Shown piece after piece: positions 49,331 to 61,310 of a stretch of 64,000 bases of DNA (position 1 is its first letter; each line of letters starts with the position of its first letter). The stretch is taken from the NCBI GenBank assembly GCA_032207245.1, contig CM063504.1:22837491-22901490 (forward strand), given 5' to 3'. The position numbers and the translations under genes are program-made. The DNA comes from Pardosa pseudoannulata. Taxonomy: Eukaryota > Arthropoda > Arachnida > Araneae > Lycosidae. The notes under the pieces were generated by a model that saw only the letters and a program-made list of their open reading frames with translations, made no database searches and was not told the DNA's origin.

Positions 49331-50184
49331 ATGTACAAAAATGTACAAAAATAAGGCACTAAATGTACAATGTGCAAAATACATGAAAGTTTTTTTTAAA
49401 AAATAATTGTTTTGATATATTTGTTTATACCCAGATTTTTCATCATTGAATTTAAACAGACGTCTATCTCCACTGCAGTCCTTTAACTCTAAGACGGTAA
49501 CCTTATCACTCGGAAAGTTATATAGTAAAAAAAAAAAAAAGAAATAGTTAAAAGCTGAAAGTAACTTTAATGGTTAACAAATAATTTTAAAATAAAAATC
49601 TAAATATTATGCTTTCTTTTCCTTGCTTCTCTGGCAGACATATCAATAGTAACAACGTACGATACGATTAAGATAGCGTTCTAGGTTTAAAAATTGCAAC
49701 GATTTATAAAGTAAAAATATATTTTTCTGAGGAAATATCTTTACCAATAATACTGTGAACATATTTAAACTGAAAGAATTGGGTGTTATAATTATTATTT
49801 TCATCATTTACAATTATATTCCTTCTTTTCTCGACAACTATTTCCTGACTCCATTCTCTGTAAATTTTTCAAGTGTTTTGTGTATTATAAATCGGGAAGA
49901 TAAATCTTGAAAACCCCTCCCAAAATTTTTTTCGCAGCTGCGGTTTTGCTACTAGAATGGAGAAGTAAGTGTGCTGCCTAGAGTTAGCCTTTATCCCATA
50001 AAATAAAACACTTCTAAATATATTTACAATTTCTTTAATTTTATCTGTCAAATTAATTTGGAACTCCTTAAGCTCTCATCTAGGAAATTGTCAAGAATAA
50101 TTCCTAGTCCCCGAATGACTCCCGCGATAAACGTCCTCTATATTTTGTTTACATTTTAGGGAGAGACTGAACCGCCTAGAGAGT
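49331..50184. other. AT-rich non-coding stretch
   Basis: Nothing recognised. Confidence 0.5.
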
Positions 50185-50198
50185 AGGGAGTACGGTAG

Positions 50199-50244
50199 GT
50201 TTGGTTTGGAGTGCCACGGTCTACTGTTTTGCACACGTAGGTTA
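50199..50244 (-). repeat. Severely 5'-truncated SINE-A with 15-bp target duplication
   Basis: Only the terminal ~45 bp of the tail is present (gtttggtttggagtgccacg to gcacacgtaggtt). It is flanked by agggagtacggtagg (50185-50199) and agggagtacagtagg (50245-50259). Confidence 0.8.
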
Positions 50245-50259
50245 AGGGAGTACAGTAGG

Positions 50260-50470
50260 AATCGTCGCCTGACGTACTTGTATGAGACTCCTTAGCAATT
50301 TCTCTGTTTAAGAATCCTTGTTTATTTTTTTATTATTTGTGTGCTTCTTTAGTGTGTGTTGGTAAATAAATGTTTGTCCTTGTAAAGACTGGAGTCAATT
50401 TCGATACCAACTTACACCAGAAAACCCAGACTCTCCGCCATCCAGATGACAGAGATATAACTCATTTAAC
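50260..50470 (+). repeat. Possible LTR-like segment
   Basis: A run containing gtgtgttggtaaataaatg, gtccttgtaaagactgg and a following cttacaccagaaaaccc resembles the R-U5/PBS edge of a retroelement. No second copy or coding region is present. Confidence 0.2.
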
Positions 50471-51755
50471 TCTATGATTAGGGTGGCGGCTACTCATGAG
50501 CAGATCAACGATAAAATTCAATCAACGTGACAGAAAGCAGAAAAATTATACCACGTGTTGTAACTACGCAGAAATAAAAGCGAAATCATGAGAAAAATAA
50601 AAGCTGTGCATATGATTTTAACTAAGTGGAACAACAAATCAGCTCTTGCCGTGTTAAAATACACAAATATATCCCGATTTTACCTTGGTAGTGGATTGCC
50701 AACAATAAGTTATTTAAAAATGATTTATGTTGAAGCCACGCGTTGATGAAAATCATCTATTAAGCAAACTGTTGAAAACCGAAGGGAATTTCCAACAGTT
50801 GTATATGAAACAAATTGCAATGCTAAGGAAGGATTCTTATTTCTACAACGCAGTTGAAGTCACCTTGGTAATTTTTTCTGTTTTTGAATCTTCATAAAAA
50901 CGACGGCAGGGGGTCCATATTCGGAAAAGAAGCCTAACTGTGTCGTGTAGGTGTAGAGAGCTAAAGAGCTTTATGCGACGCCTGCTTCTTCTGTAATTTC
51001 TTTTTCGAGAACAAACTAGTATACGTCTTATAACTGAAGGAATAGATATCCGCAATTAAAATCATTTTATTTATTTTTTAAGATTGCATGTCTTGCAACT
51101 TTTTATGACCAAAAGATATGGAATGAAGTAAGACCACTTGGACACATATACAAAAGGTGCAATGCCCAGATATTTTTAATCTGAGACTTTTACTAATATG
51201 CTTTCACATAAAATTCTAGTAACATTAAACAAAGAAATCTGTAATCACAGGAAACAACACTTTCCTAACAGATCAGTTATAAACAATATTTCTAGAAACT
51301 CCATTTTAAGATATTTAAGAAATGAGGAAGCCACTTTCAAATGAAATTTAAAATTCAATGAGTTTAATTTAAATTAGGCACAGAAAAGCTATAGCATTAA
51401 AAATTTCCTTGGCATTATATATTTGCATATTTACATCTTATATTTGTAATTTAAAAGTTAAATTCTAGTAATGAACTCTACAGTCTCCTTTTACCATTTT
51501 TTAATGCATCGAAGGATGTACAGACATGTTTCAAAGGAGAAAATTGTTAACAGTACACAGTTAATCTTCATTTAAAAATAACAAATTTGGATAAGTAAAT
51601 GTTTACATAGAACCAATATCGAAGCGTCAAAAACCCTTGAGTTCACTGATTTACGAAAATATTTTAGTTGAACATTTACTCTATTTTACAACCTCTACAT
51701 TAAACTGCTCAGCTAAAAAGCAAATGCTAAAACTACTTTACATACTAAAAATACA
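50471..51755. other. AT-rich non-coding stretch
   Basis: A basic open frame of 70 codons lies on the minus strand at 50843-51055, without a recognisable family. Otherwise nothing. Confidence 0.5.
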
Positions 51756-51757
51756 TA

Positions 51758-52505
51758 CAGGGTGCTATAAAAACAAATTTTAATGTAATGAAAGATTGTC
51801 AGAAAAATTACGTCAAAAATTATTTTATTTAATAGAACTAGATGAACTTAAATTTTATCGTTAAGTTTGTAATATATTTTGTCTTTAATTAACAGTAGAC
51901 TATTAAAAAATCATTCTTAAACTTTTCAGTTATAAGGAATATATGTATCTTTTGAATATATCTCGGGTTTCATCTTTAGGAACTTAAGTTATAGTTTAAC
52001 TTAGGCTGCTTAATTCAAAAGATGGCACTCTTCAAAATAAGCCTTAATTTAAATTCTGAGTGGTGCAAACAGATGGCTTCACTTTATTAAAAAATGATTG
52101 AAGAATGATACTTTAGATTTAGGAAATTTTCAATTTCTGTCTATTTTATTTGGAAATTGGTTTCAATGCAAATAAACAAAACTTGAAAAAGATTGCATTA
52201 TAGAAGAGTTCCATCAATTAAAGTATATTCCATAAATTAAAGCATTTCACATTTGTGATTTATTTTAAATATTATTTCAGTCAATATGCGGGAAATTTAT
52301 TACTCCTTATATAATTTTAAAATTAATTGTGACCAAATACTTCGAGATCCTAGAAAATACAATAAAGTCACTATTTTTTGTACTGGTTTTCTTTTATTTC
52401 TTTCCAATTTACTCCCAATTTCATTTTGATATGATTTTGGCTGCCCAATTTAAATTTCGTTCAGATGTTGTAAATTGTTGCAATTTGTTTTTTATTTCGA
52501 CCCTG
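51758..52505. mobile_element. Mariner-like non-autonomous element, 748 bp
   Basis: The left end cagggtgctataaaaacaaa and the inward-read right end cagggtcgaaataaaaaaca pair over the first 6 and the aaaacaaatt block. Each end directly abuts TA (51756-51757 and 52506-52507). No transposase remnant was recognised. Confidence 0.55.
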
Positions 52506-52507
52506 TA

Positions 52508-54360
52508 AAGCAAGGTGGAATGATAAAGGGAAAATAAAACAAAACGAAGGCAAACACGTATTTTAGTAGCCAGTTATTGTAGTATTTTTTTACATTAACA
52601 TGATTTAAAAAAATAAAAATACTAAACCGTTAAAAAAACTACAACTGTTTGATTGCAAAGTAATTAAATAACTGAAATTACATTTGTAAGAGGAAAGATA
52701 TATTACTGGAAAATAATTAAGGCCAAAAATAAATTAAACAACCGGGTGACACCAATTTTAACATGACCGTGATATCTTGAAAAAAGAAAAAAGGTTTTAA
52801 AAAACGAATCAATAAAACGATAATTAATGAAAAGTCGTTTCGGTTCCTCTCACATTTCAGAAGAGGATTCAATATATATAAATTTCTTTTTTTACTCAAC
52901 TTTAAGTAACGGTTTTTCTTACAGATCGTTATCAACTAATTTATGCCCAGTTTTAATAACATTCAGGCCAACGCAATCGCCAATTTCTCGCAGTCGTTTT
53001 AATTACGACACCCCAAAAACACAGAGCTGTGTTAAGAAAAATAACATTTGACATACACCAAAAATCAAATATGCAAAATGCACGCAAATCAAAGCACACT
53101 CCGAAGTGTTTTAGATATACGACAGACGACGAGGGTTTCCTGTTACAGACGATTTTTTAACTGCACGACTCCGTGTGTGGGCCTTCAAAATGATTTGCAC
53201 AGAGACCATCAAAGGGAAGGGGGGGGTTGATGCAACGGCGACGTGGAATACCGATGGGCCATAAAAAAACATTATCAAAGGGAATGTTGAACGAGGTTGT
53301 TATCTATTTAGCGATACGAAAAAAAAAATTATAAAAAAAATTAATTGGGTGATGGGCAACACAGAAATTTCTAGAGTTTATGTACGCGATTATATATGCT
53401 GATTTTCTATAGTGTAGATCTGCAACATTCAAATCATCGAAGTATAAAGGTTCAAAAGCAGGTGGGATAAACATATTTCATAAAGTTAAAATATGAAAGA
53501 GGATTGTGTGCGTAATAGATTTAGAAAGTAATTATGCAATTATCAGGAAACATCTAGTTGGCATAAAGAGGCATTTTGTACAGTGCTTCTGCAAGTAGCA
53601 GCTATGAATACTCAAACTTAATGATTACCTTTCTGTAATATATATTAATGATCGTCATTTTAAGCTCACATCCCATTGGGAAAATTGTGCAACGAAATTT
53701 TTACCATTACTTTCTTACTATTGCCTTTGTTAAAATGATATAGTCGTTTTAAAACATTCTATGCAGAGTATAGAAACAAACAAACAAACAAACAAAAATC
53801 TCGAGAGGTGCAGGGAACTTGGCCCTAGCTGAGACGTCCAGTTCCGAGATATATATCATCCGAGAAGTAGTCGTAACTATTTTAGAATTATTTAGATTGA
53901 GCAGTTTCGTTTTCCCCTGAGAAAATCCCTTAGCCCTTCAAAATTTGTAAAAAACGGCGAGTTGTTGCTCATTTTATTATGAGGACACTCTACAATTTCT
54001 CAATATGACTTTTTAATAGGGAACAGACACTACATCTGGAATCGAGCCCAAGTCATCGGAGCTCAAACATTGGTGAAGCATCATAAAGTTAAAATTTCAG
54101 AGAAAAACATAATGATAATCATTTGGAAAAATATTTTTACGCCCATTTGAAGCACTAAGATTTATGTGTTTACAAACCTTTTTAATTATTTCTCAGTTTT
54201 GAGGGCATAATGGTTGAAAGTGATGCGACAATTGAATTTTTACTAATTTCCCTCCTCCCATAAAGTTTACTACATACATAAATAAAATGAAAATAATTAT
54301 AAAAATATTTAAATGGTGCTTTTACTTGTCGAGAAAGAAGAATAAATAATTAAATAAAAT
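52508..54360. other. Non-coding stretch
   Basis: No gene was recognised. A short (AAAC)n tract lies at about 53776-53798. Confidence 0.5.
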
Positions 54361-54363
54361 ATA

Positions 54364-55153
54364 CAGGGTATCTGCCAAAATAAAATTTTTCAAATCCATG
54401 ACTTTTCATGACTTTCCCTGATTTAGCGGATCATTTTCCATGACTTTAAAAAGCTTTCGTTAAAGTATATATGAATAAAACTTCTGATGTACATACAAAT
54501 AAAATATATGCTTTTAGAGAAATTACAGGAATTTTACCATAAAAAACTATAAACTTACTTTATAAGTGTTAATAAACTTACATACATAAAAATAAATTGT
54601 TGTATCTACATACCTAAGTTTAATTATATAGCAATTTTTCAATCAAAATGTTTCCAATTTGAATTCAGGGTACTTTGGTATTATCCAGGTGACCATGAAT
54701 AATAGCCAAATATAACCCTATAATGTTTACATACAATATCCCTAGAGATAAACTTATATTTTGTGCAAAAATCTTAACTAATTTTTATTAAAAAATAATT
54801 ATTATTATATTAATAAAATTTTAATCTACAATTTAAGAAAAAACCAGAATAATATACATTTACCCACCCATTAAGCTTTCTTGCTTTGAGTTTCCTTGGT
54901 GAACAAATTTTACTTGGCAATAGGGTCAATAAGATAATACATAAATACCAAACTCAGTAACTTCAGCCAAATGACAAGTAAAAATAGAATTAAACAATTC
55001 AATGCATTTTTATTTAATCGGTAGTTTAGCGGATCCATGACTTTCACTCATTTTACTTGAAAAATCAAGACTTTCCATGACAAAATTAATCCATTGTCTA
55101 AATCCATGATTTTCCATGACTTTCCCTGACTTTCCAGGTGCTCGGAAACCGTG
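54364..55153. mobile_element. DNA-transposon-like element with 'ccatgactttcc' subterminal repeats
   Basis: It begins cagggtatctgcc and ends ggaaaccgtg (inward: cacggtttccgagc). It is flanked by aatata on both sides. Multiple ccatgactttcc / tcatgactttccctga units and tttagcggatc occur near both ends in the same orientation. This is typical of some hAT-like MITEs, but the class is not certain. The interior has no coding remnant. Confidence 0.5.
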
Positions 55154-55154
55154 A

Positions 55155-55920
55155 ATATAGAATTTAGTTTATAATTTAATTTTTTTTTAATAATTTAAAA
55201 AAATTCTAAATATTTTGCAGTCATGGTCTCATGGGTCACCAAAAACTTGTGAATTCAAAGACAAAATTAGCCAACGTAATAGAAGAGAAAGAGAAGAAGG
55301 AAAAATGATAGTTACAGAGACCGAATTAAAGTCATATGTATTTGTTTAGGAATCCACTTGATGGTTTCCCAGTATCACGAGATCAAATTTTGCGGTACTT
55401 ACTTCTCTTTTTATCAAAATAAAAAAACACTCACAAAATTTTCAAACGGTGCTTTTCTTGTTGAGACAGAAGTAAAAAAAAGATCTTTTAAACTTCCTGG
55501 CGGTCACGGTTACACCACTCCCATGACCCGGTCCCAACATTTCGCAGCTAGAATGCGGCTCTGCACAACTCGATTCCGTGGGCCAGCATAGAGAAGGGCT
55601 CATTGACATGGGCGCCAGTCGGGAAATACCTTTCTCCAAATCCATCCACCTTCGTAAGAAAGGGCTCGACAGTTAGCTGTGTGTGCCCCGGGGCGACGGA
55701 CTCGCTTTGCTGTATCACGTTATCTCTTACCCGATGAAAATGGATGGGCGCATAACCGGAAGAAAACTGTGAGGGAACAAGCAGATTTATTGCGATTTAA
55801 CCCCTTGGTGTCAAGAAAGGCTACACACTCTCTCGAGAGCTGTTATTATGGGTGCAAGCTTTTTATTTCTTTCCTATTTCAAACCATTGTGATCAAATGA
55901 ACAGTTATGTCGGCAGAAAA
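55155..55920. other. Non-coding stretch with a GC-richer part
   Basis: About 55500-55780 is GC-richer (tgggcgccagtcgggaa, gccccggggcgacggac). The open frames there lack splice context or a family match. Confidence 0.4.
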
Positions 55921-55927
55921 GTGGTGT

Positions 55928-56650
55928 TGAACTTTGTAAATGCCAACTCAAAGTTGAGGTTGAGGAGTGAAACCCCATAGAAACCTTTTCGTAAATTTGG
56001 AAGGAAATATTTCCCCACGATTACATACGGTGCTCTACTAAGGTCGTATAGTATGTTGGGATTAATAGGCAAAGAAAATAATCTGATCGTGTGTTTTACG
56101 ATCGTAGTGAAACAATTCGTAAGGTTCATACAAGATTATATGGATAGAAAAAACAGTTCTCGTTTGCCCATTTTCAAAAGGTGGCTTTCTGGAAATGGTG
56201 AATTTGCAAAACTATAACGAAAAGTATATTGTTTCCGTTATAATTTCGTAATATAGTGTCATAAACTACTACACTACATGAAAAGCTGTTAGTAAAGGTG
56301 CAATTTTGCCCCGCTGTTTGCTTTTCCAATCCATCGGGTCCAAATCAAAAAGTTTGTCAATGACGTAAGTGCCAAATCAAATTTGGGATTTAAGAATGAA
56401 ACGTTATATAAACTTTTAAAGAAAATATTTACTCATGTACCCTATGCATATAAAGACTAAGGTTATATGGTATGTTAGGATTAATAAGTGAAGAAAATAA
56501 GTCAATTGGGTATTTTAATGAGAATATATGGAAAGAAAAAGCAGTTCACATTTGTCGTCCCATGTTTTACAATGTTAGATTTCTTAACCTGGATAATTTT
56601 CGTAATATAGTTTTCTTTCTAGTTTCGTAATATAGTGTCAAAACGTAGCA
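55928..56650. repeat. Old direct duplication, unit spacing ~380-420 bp
   Basis: Matching ordered blocks: gtaaatgccaactcaaagttg / gtaagtgccaaatcaaattt; ctaaggtcgtatagtatgtt / ctaaggttatatggtatgtt; ggattaatag-aaagaaaata; tatatggatagaaaaaacag / tatatggaaagaaaaagcag; and tttcgtaatatagtgtca in both. Confidence 0.75.
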
Positions 56651-56654
56651 AATG

Positions 56655-57280
56655 GATCACTACGTTGACACTACGATAGAAATTATCATTTAACTTGTTC
56701 ATAAGTTTAAATAAAAATTTTAGTTTGGCCATTTATTTTAGAGTCTTATTTCTTACAATATGTTTAGGGTGCGCACATACGCGCATATATTCCTCCGTAT
56801 TCACACATGCACGTTTATTTGTGCATGACCCATTTACCTCTAGTTCAGATATAAAGTTTATATATATATACAAATACACAAAAATATAAGCACGCTCATA
56901 AATAATTTAATAATGACTGTTAATCTGCATTTCATGTGAAACAATTCATGTATAGTGTATATGTCCTTTTCTGAAGGATTTCTGGTTCATCCACTAAATT
57001 TATTTCAAGCACATTAAAAGTAACCCCCATATCTCATTTAGTGATCACTGGAAAGTTACGAAATACTTAAATCTCTGTGCAGAATGTTAACCAATTTATA
57101 AATTTCACCGAATAAATAAAGAATTGATATTTTACTGACATTTAATTCACATTTACGAGTATACTAATATTTCATGCAAGTCACTAAATACTGACGCATT
57201 TGCCAGCATCACAGATAATTGAATTTCTTCATATTATCACACAACCATACGGTTGAAAAATAATAGCAATAAAAATTATT
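56655..57280. other. AT-rich non-coding stretch
   Basis: Nothing recognised. Confidence 0.5.
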
Positions 57281-57400
57281 AGGTTTGGTTTAGATCTCTT
57301 AGGTCATTTTATTATTATTATTATTATTTTCTGGCTACAGAAGGTCTCATTCGAACCCACGGAATTTTGTGCTGAAAGGCAGCATCCTACTCGTCTTCCC
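57281..57400 (-). repeat. SINE-A copy, diverged, with (ATT)n insert
   Basis: ggtttggtttagatctctta begins the tail, and cattcgaacccacggaattt then aggcagcatcctactcgtct match the head. The body is largely replaced by an ATT microsatellite. Confidence 0.6.
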
Positions 57401-58067
57401 TTCCAGAGCTGTAGTCAAGCAAAAGAGGGTATGGGGGATACATGACGGGCTCTAGCCACCCTTCCAAAATTCTTAAATTTATTGTATACTCTTTTAACAC
57501 TGAAATAAAAGTACTTTTTCAAATATAACTTTTTTTAAAACTGCATACTTTAAAGATTTAATATGAAATAAAATTTCAGTTTTAAAAATTTGTACCTCTT
57601 TTTCGAATTTTAATATTTTTTTTTGCTTCGAACTGTTTTATACAATCCTTGAAAAATATTATACAAGATTGTGTTCGGACATATATGTAACAATTATTTT
57701 AATTCCCTCTGGTCACAATAATTATGTAGCCCCTATTGTTTTTACTTACCAGGGTTACTTGTTAAGGAGAAGCCTAAACAGCTAGAAGTAATAAAAAGGC
57801 AGTCGCCCGACATTGAAGAGAACGGAACAAGTCTAATTAAAACTTTATTTCAGAGCTGCTAAAACGGATATCTTTACTAGGCAACGACAGACAACAGAAG
57901 GTCACAAAAATCACTCTTCTCGAACAGAGGTGCACCCAAGAGCGAAGACATAAAGAATTTTCCCACTTACTCAGCGAATTTAAGTGTAAGATCAGTAAAA
58001 ACGTGGAGCCATTTGCCGGCGACAGCTGGGAAACGTGTTGAATAGACAGAAAATTTACATCTCTAGG

Positions 58068-58216
58068 TTTGATTTGATTTGGAGTGCTGCGGTATACTTT
58101 TTGCTACACGAGGGCTAATGAGACCGGGACCTACAGCTTGAAGCCGATTCCGAACGGATACGAACATCCAGACCACCGTGGGATTCGAACCCACGAACTC
58201 CGGTACCGAAGGCCAG
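58068..58216 (-). repeat. SINE-A copy with 13-bp target duplication
   Basis: It runs from tttgatttgatttggagtgc to ccggtaccgaaggccag, so the outer head is truncated. It is flanked by ttacatctctagg (58055-58067) and ttacatctatagg (58217-58229). Confidence 0.88.
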
Positions 58217-58392
58217 TTACATCTATAGGATAGAAAGCTTTGGAAAATGGATCGAAAGAATTTTAAGTCAACGACGCTCCTTTGATTAAGACATTTAGAG
58301 GCTGGAAAAAAGATTTTAAGGAAATAGAATAGGTGAGAGGAGGTTTTTAAAGAAATATTAAAGTTAAATAATTTTGATATATTACATATATA

Positions 58393-58616
58393 TGTAACGG
58401 AGCGAAAATTTTTCTCGCCGTTACAATTTATTTTAGCCAATATTATTTTTGAATTGCACGAGCTTACTCGACAAGGAGAGTACCTAAGCAATTTGCAGTC
58501 GTGACTAAATTGAAAAAACAGCGAAGTCCAACGTCGTAGAACTTAATTTTATTGACTCTAAAACCGAATGTCTCTACACAAGACCTCAGCATCGAATGCT
58601 CACGACTACACAGTTC
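58393..58616 (-). mobile_element. LTR-like fragment, copy 2
   Basis: It matches 44949-45170 in order: tgtaacggagcgaaa, gagagtacctaagcaatttg, aacagcgaagtccaacgtcg, gaacttaattttattgactc, ctcagcatcgaatgctcacg. It has the same orientation and the same terminal hairpin. Confidence 0.45.
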
Positions 58617-58632
58617 TCTCTATAAATATACA

Positions 58633-58775
<143 letters not shown>

Positions 58776-58969
58776 GCCAAATTTTATACAGTTTTAATGC
58801 AGTTATTAATATTAAATTTTATGTAATTTGTTTTATTAAATTTTGTGTTATTTTAGCTTAAAAATAGTGAAATTTCAGGGATGGGATGGAAGTTTCAACT
58901 GGGCTTAGTCCATTTTGACCATCTCCCCCTACCATCTTTTGAAGCTAAATCCAGGCTACGGCCCTAAGT

Positions 58970-59995
58970 CTTCCTAACCTGCTGCTGGTTTTGATTATGA
59001 AGAATTGATTAGAATAAAGCTGGATTATTTATACAGATAATCATAAAGTAAACAGGAATTAGCTGGGTATTGTGAGTAAATGCTACACATGACACGAAGG
59101 TTAATTCGAATGCAGGTTACAAACGTTTTTTAAACCTAGGAAAAAAAAATAAGTTCAACCTATGCATAATATCTCTGGACGTTAAAATTCCATCCGCCTA
59201 ACGTAACCAAATTCAAACTAGCATGAAACATGGCAAAAGTAACTCAGTTACTCAAAGCTGCCGCTAGAGATCACCTGTAAAATGATTAAAAGGTTAAATC
59301 GAAGCGACAGCAAAATATGCCAATGATGCAGCCTTAGAAACAAAGAGTTCTTCCGGGGTTGTACATGAGTTATTCCTCTACAAGTATTTTTTTTATTTCT
59401 TTTATAGGCGCGTCTTTCCTATTAAAAAACTTAAATGAATATCTAGTTTCGATTTAATCTCGGTAAAAGGTTAAGGAAATTAGAAAAAATAAAATTATCG
59501 TGTTCTGAATCATTAATCATCAGGCAACAAACTGCTGACGGACGTTTACCTCAAACACTTTTACTCATGCGTAATATATGCAAATTACTTAAAACGATAT
59601 ATTGATGAAAAAGCTATTGTTATTGAAGCTGGGGTATTAAATTTTTGTTACAGGAGGAAAAAAAAAGTTACAATTGATGCAGAAAATGTTATCAGGGTGT
59701 TTCTTGATTGGTAAGATAAAATCAAACTTATAACCTTAATAGTTTTAGTTGTATCGTCATTCCAGCAAATTATTTGCAAATTTGAGAGTAGCTATTTGAG
59801 AAAGTATGCAAGTCTGTTTAAATTACTCACATAGTGGGTTCATAGTGGAGATTATTTGGGGAAAAGATTTAATTATAATGTAGCAAAAAGTAATACATAT
59901 ATATTCATATATGCATATATTTAAACTTCTTTATATGCCAACGTACATATATGTACATAATTTAAATAAGTGTAATCCGTAATTTTCTACCGTTA
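58970..59995. other. AT-rich non-coding stretch
   Basis: Nothing recognised. Confidence 0.5.
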
Positions 59996-60005
59996 TTATC
60001 TAGTT

Positions 60006-60489
60006 CAGGGATGGACAAACTTTTTCGGCCGCGGGCCAAAAATCGAAAGAAAATAAATTTGGCGGGCCAAGATAAATTTTTCTAAAATTTTAAAAACAAT
60101 ATACAAGTACCTAACGGTTTAAATACGTTAATGAGATGAATGAAATTGCGATTTCATTTTTAAAAGTTCCTTATACTGAGGTTCGAAGTGAGATGTAATG
60201 ATTTTAAGGAACGATGCTAAATGCTCATCTGTCAGTCTACTTCTGAAATTATTCTTTCTAAGGTTCAAAGTTGAAAACACTTGTTCACATATAAGAAGCA
60301 AATATACCGCTGATCTTCTGGGAGTGAGATAATAAATTTGGGATATAATATTTAAGCAAAGTAGAAAAGGAGATGGATATATAATGTATAAATATATATT
60401 TCTTTTAATTTGCCTCGGACCGGCAACTTAAAATTCTATCCGCGGGCCGGATAAAACCTTCCGGCGGGCCGTAGTTTGCCCGTACCCTG
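60006..60489 (-). mobile_element. hAT (Charlie/Buster-like) element, internally deleted
   Basis: The ends are cagggatggacaaactt and, read inward from the right, cagggtacgggcaaact, followed by gcgggcc blocks on both sides. The flanking 8-bp duplication is atctagtt (59998-60005) and atctagat (60490-60497). The length is 484 bp. The C-terminus of the transposase is retained. Confidence 0.85.
60128..60345 (-). pseudogene. hAT transposase C-terminal remnant
   Basis: The minus-strand frame contains CEQVFSTLNLRKNNF, then RSRLTDEHLASFLKI, and ends FEPQYKELLKMKSQFHSSH before a TAA (60128-60130). CEQ-x-FS, the basic stretch and R-x-RLTDEHL are hallmarks of the C-terminal dimerisation region of hAT transposases related to ZBED5/FAM200-type genes. 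Only about 70 residues remain. The catalytic part has been deleted together with the 5' end, so the copy is dead. Confidence 0.82.
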
Positions 60490-60497
60490 ATCTAGAT

Positions 60498-61305
60498 CAT
60501 TTTTGACCTTTTTTTTTTATAAAATAACCTTTAGTTCGTAATAAATGCGTTAGTTTCTTCGCGTGTTTATCATTTTTTGTAACAACTTGGAGAAAAGAAA
60601 AATTGCTATCAATTAATCCGTAGTTCTTTCCAACGCCACTTATGGTATCGTTAAAGCAATACTGATGAAACGCAAACTTTCACTCTTTTCTGAAATAAGT
60701 AGTGAATACAAGTAGTGTCAACTGTGGTCATTATTCAAAACTTAGAGTGGATGAGGCTGGCCGCGACATTCGAATTTGATTTACTTACTCGGGCCGGTTT
60801 GAAAACAGGAGTCAGGTTGTTGTTTGCCAATCCCAGGTATATAAAGCAAGGGTACAATATCTTTGCTTTAAAGTCTAGAGGAAGATGACTAAATTTATCA
60901 GGTGAGTAACTTTTCCGATGTAATACGACGTACATAGCCATGCATTGTATTTTATATAAAAACTATACGTTCTACTATAAACTGTGTACCACGCAACAGT
61001 TTAATTTCTTATTAGTTCTAAATCTCAAAATTTCGTAGTAGTATTCCCCGAAAAGAATTAATAAGATGACATTTGATTTAAAAGAATAATCAAGAGGAAC
61101 ATTCTTGAAAATAAAGATACACAAAGTAATGGGTGTTTTTTACTCACTACAAAATTAGAATGGCATCAATGTTACAGTGCAGTTATTCTTACAGTGCAGT
61201 TATTAGGCTATGAAAGACGACACAAAAATCTGAAAATATAAAATGTTGAATTTATTCAGACAATCTAGCTTTGGCACTCTCCTGCCAAAAAGTTTTACAT
61301 TCGCT
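60498..61305. other. Non-coding stretch
   Basis: No gene was seen. A short duplication (acagtgcagttatt, twice) lies at about 61174-61206. Confidence 0.5.
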
Positions 61306-61310
61306 TACAT

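Noticed and set aside
50843..51055. Arg-rich 70-codon minus-strand frame, considered as a Harbinger-associated protein
   Set aside because: The expected spacing of Trp, His and the Phe-Arg-Met motif is absent.
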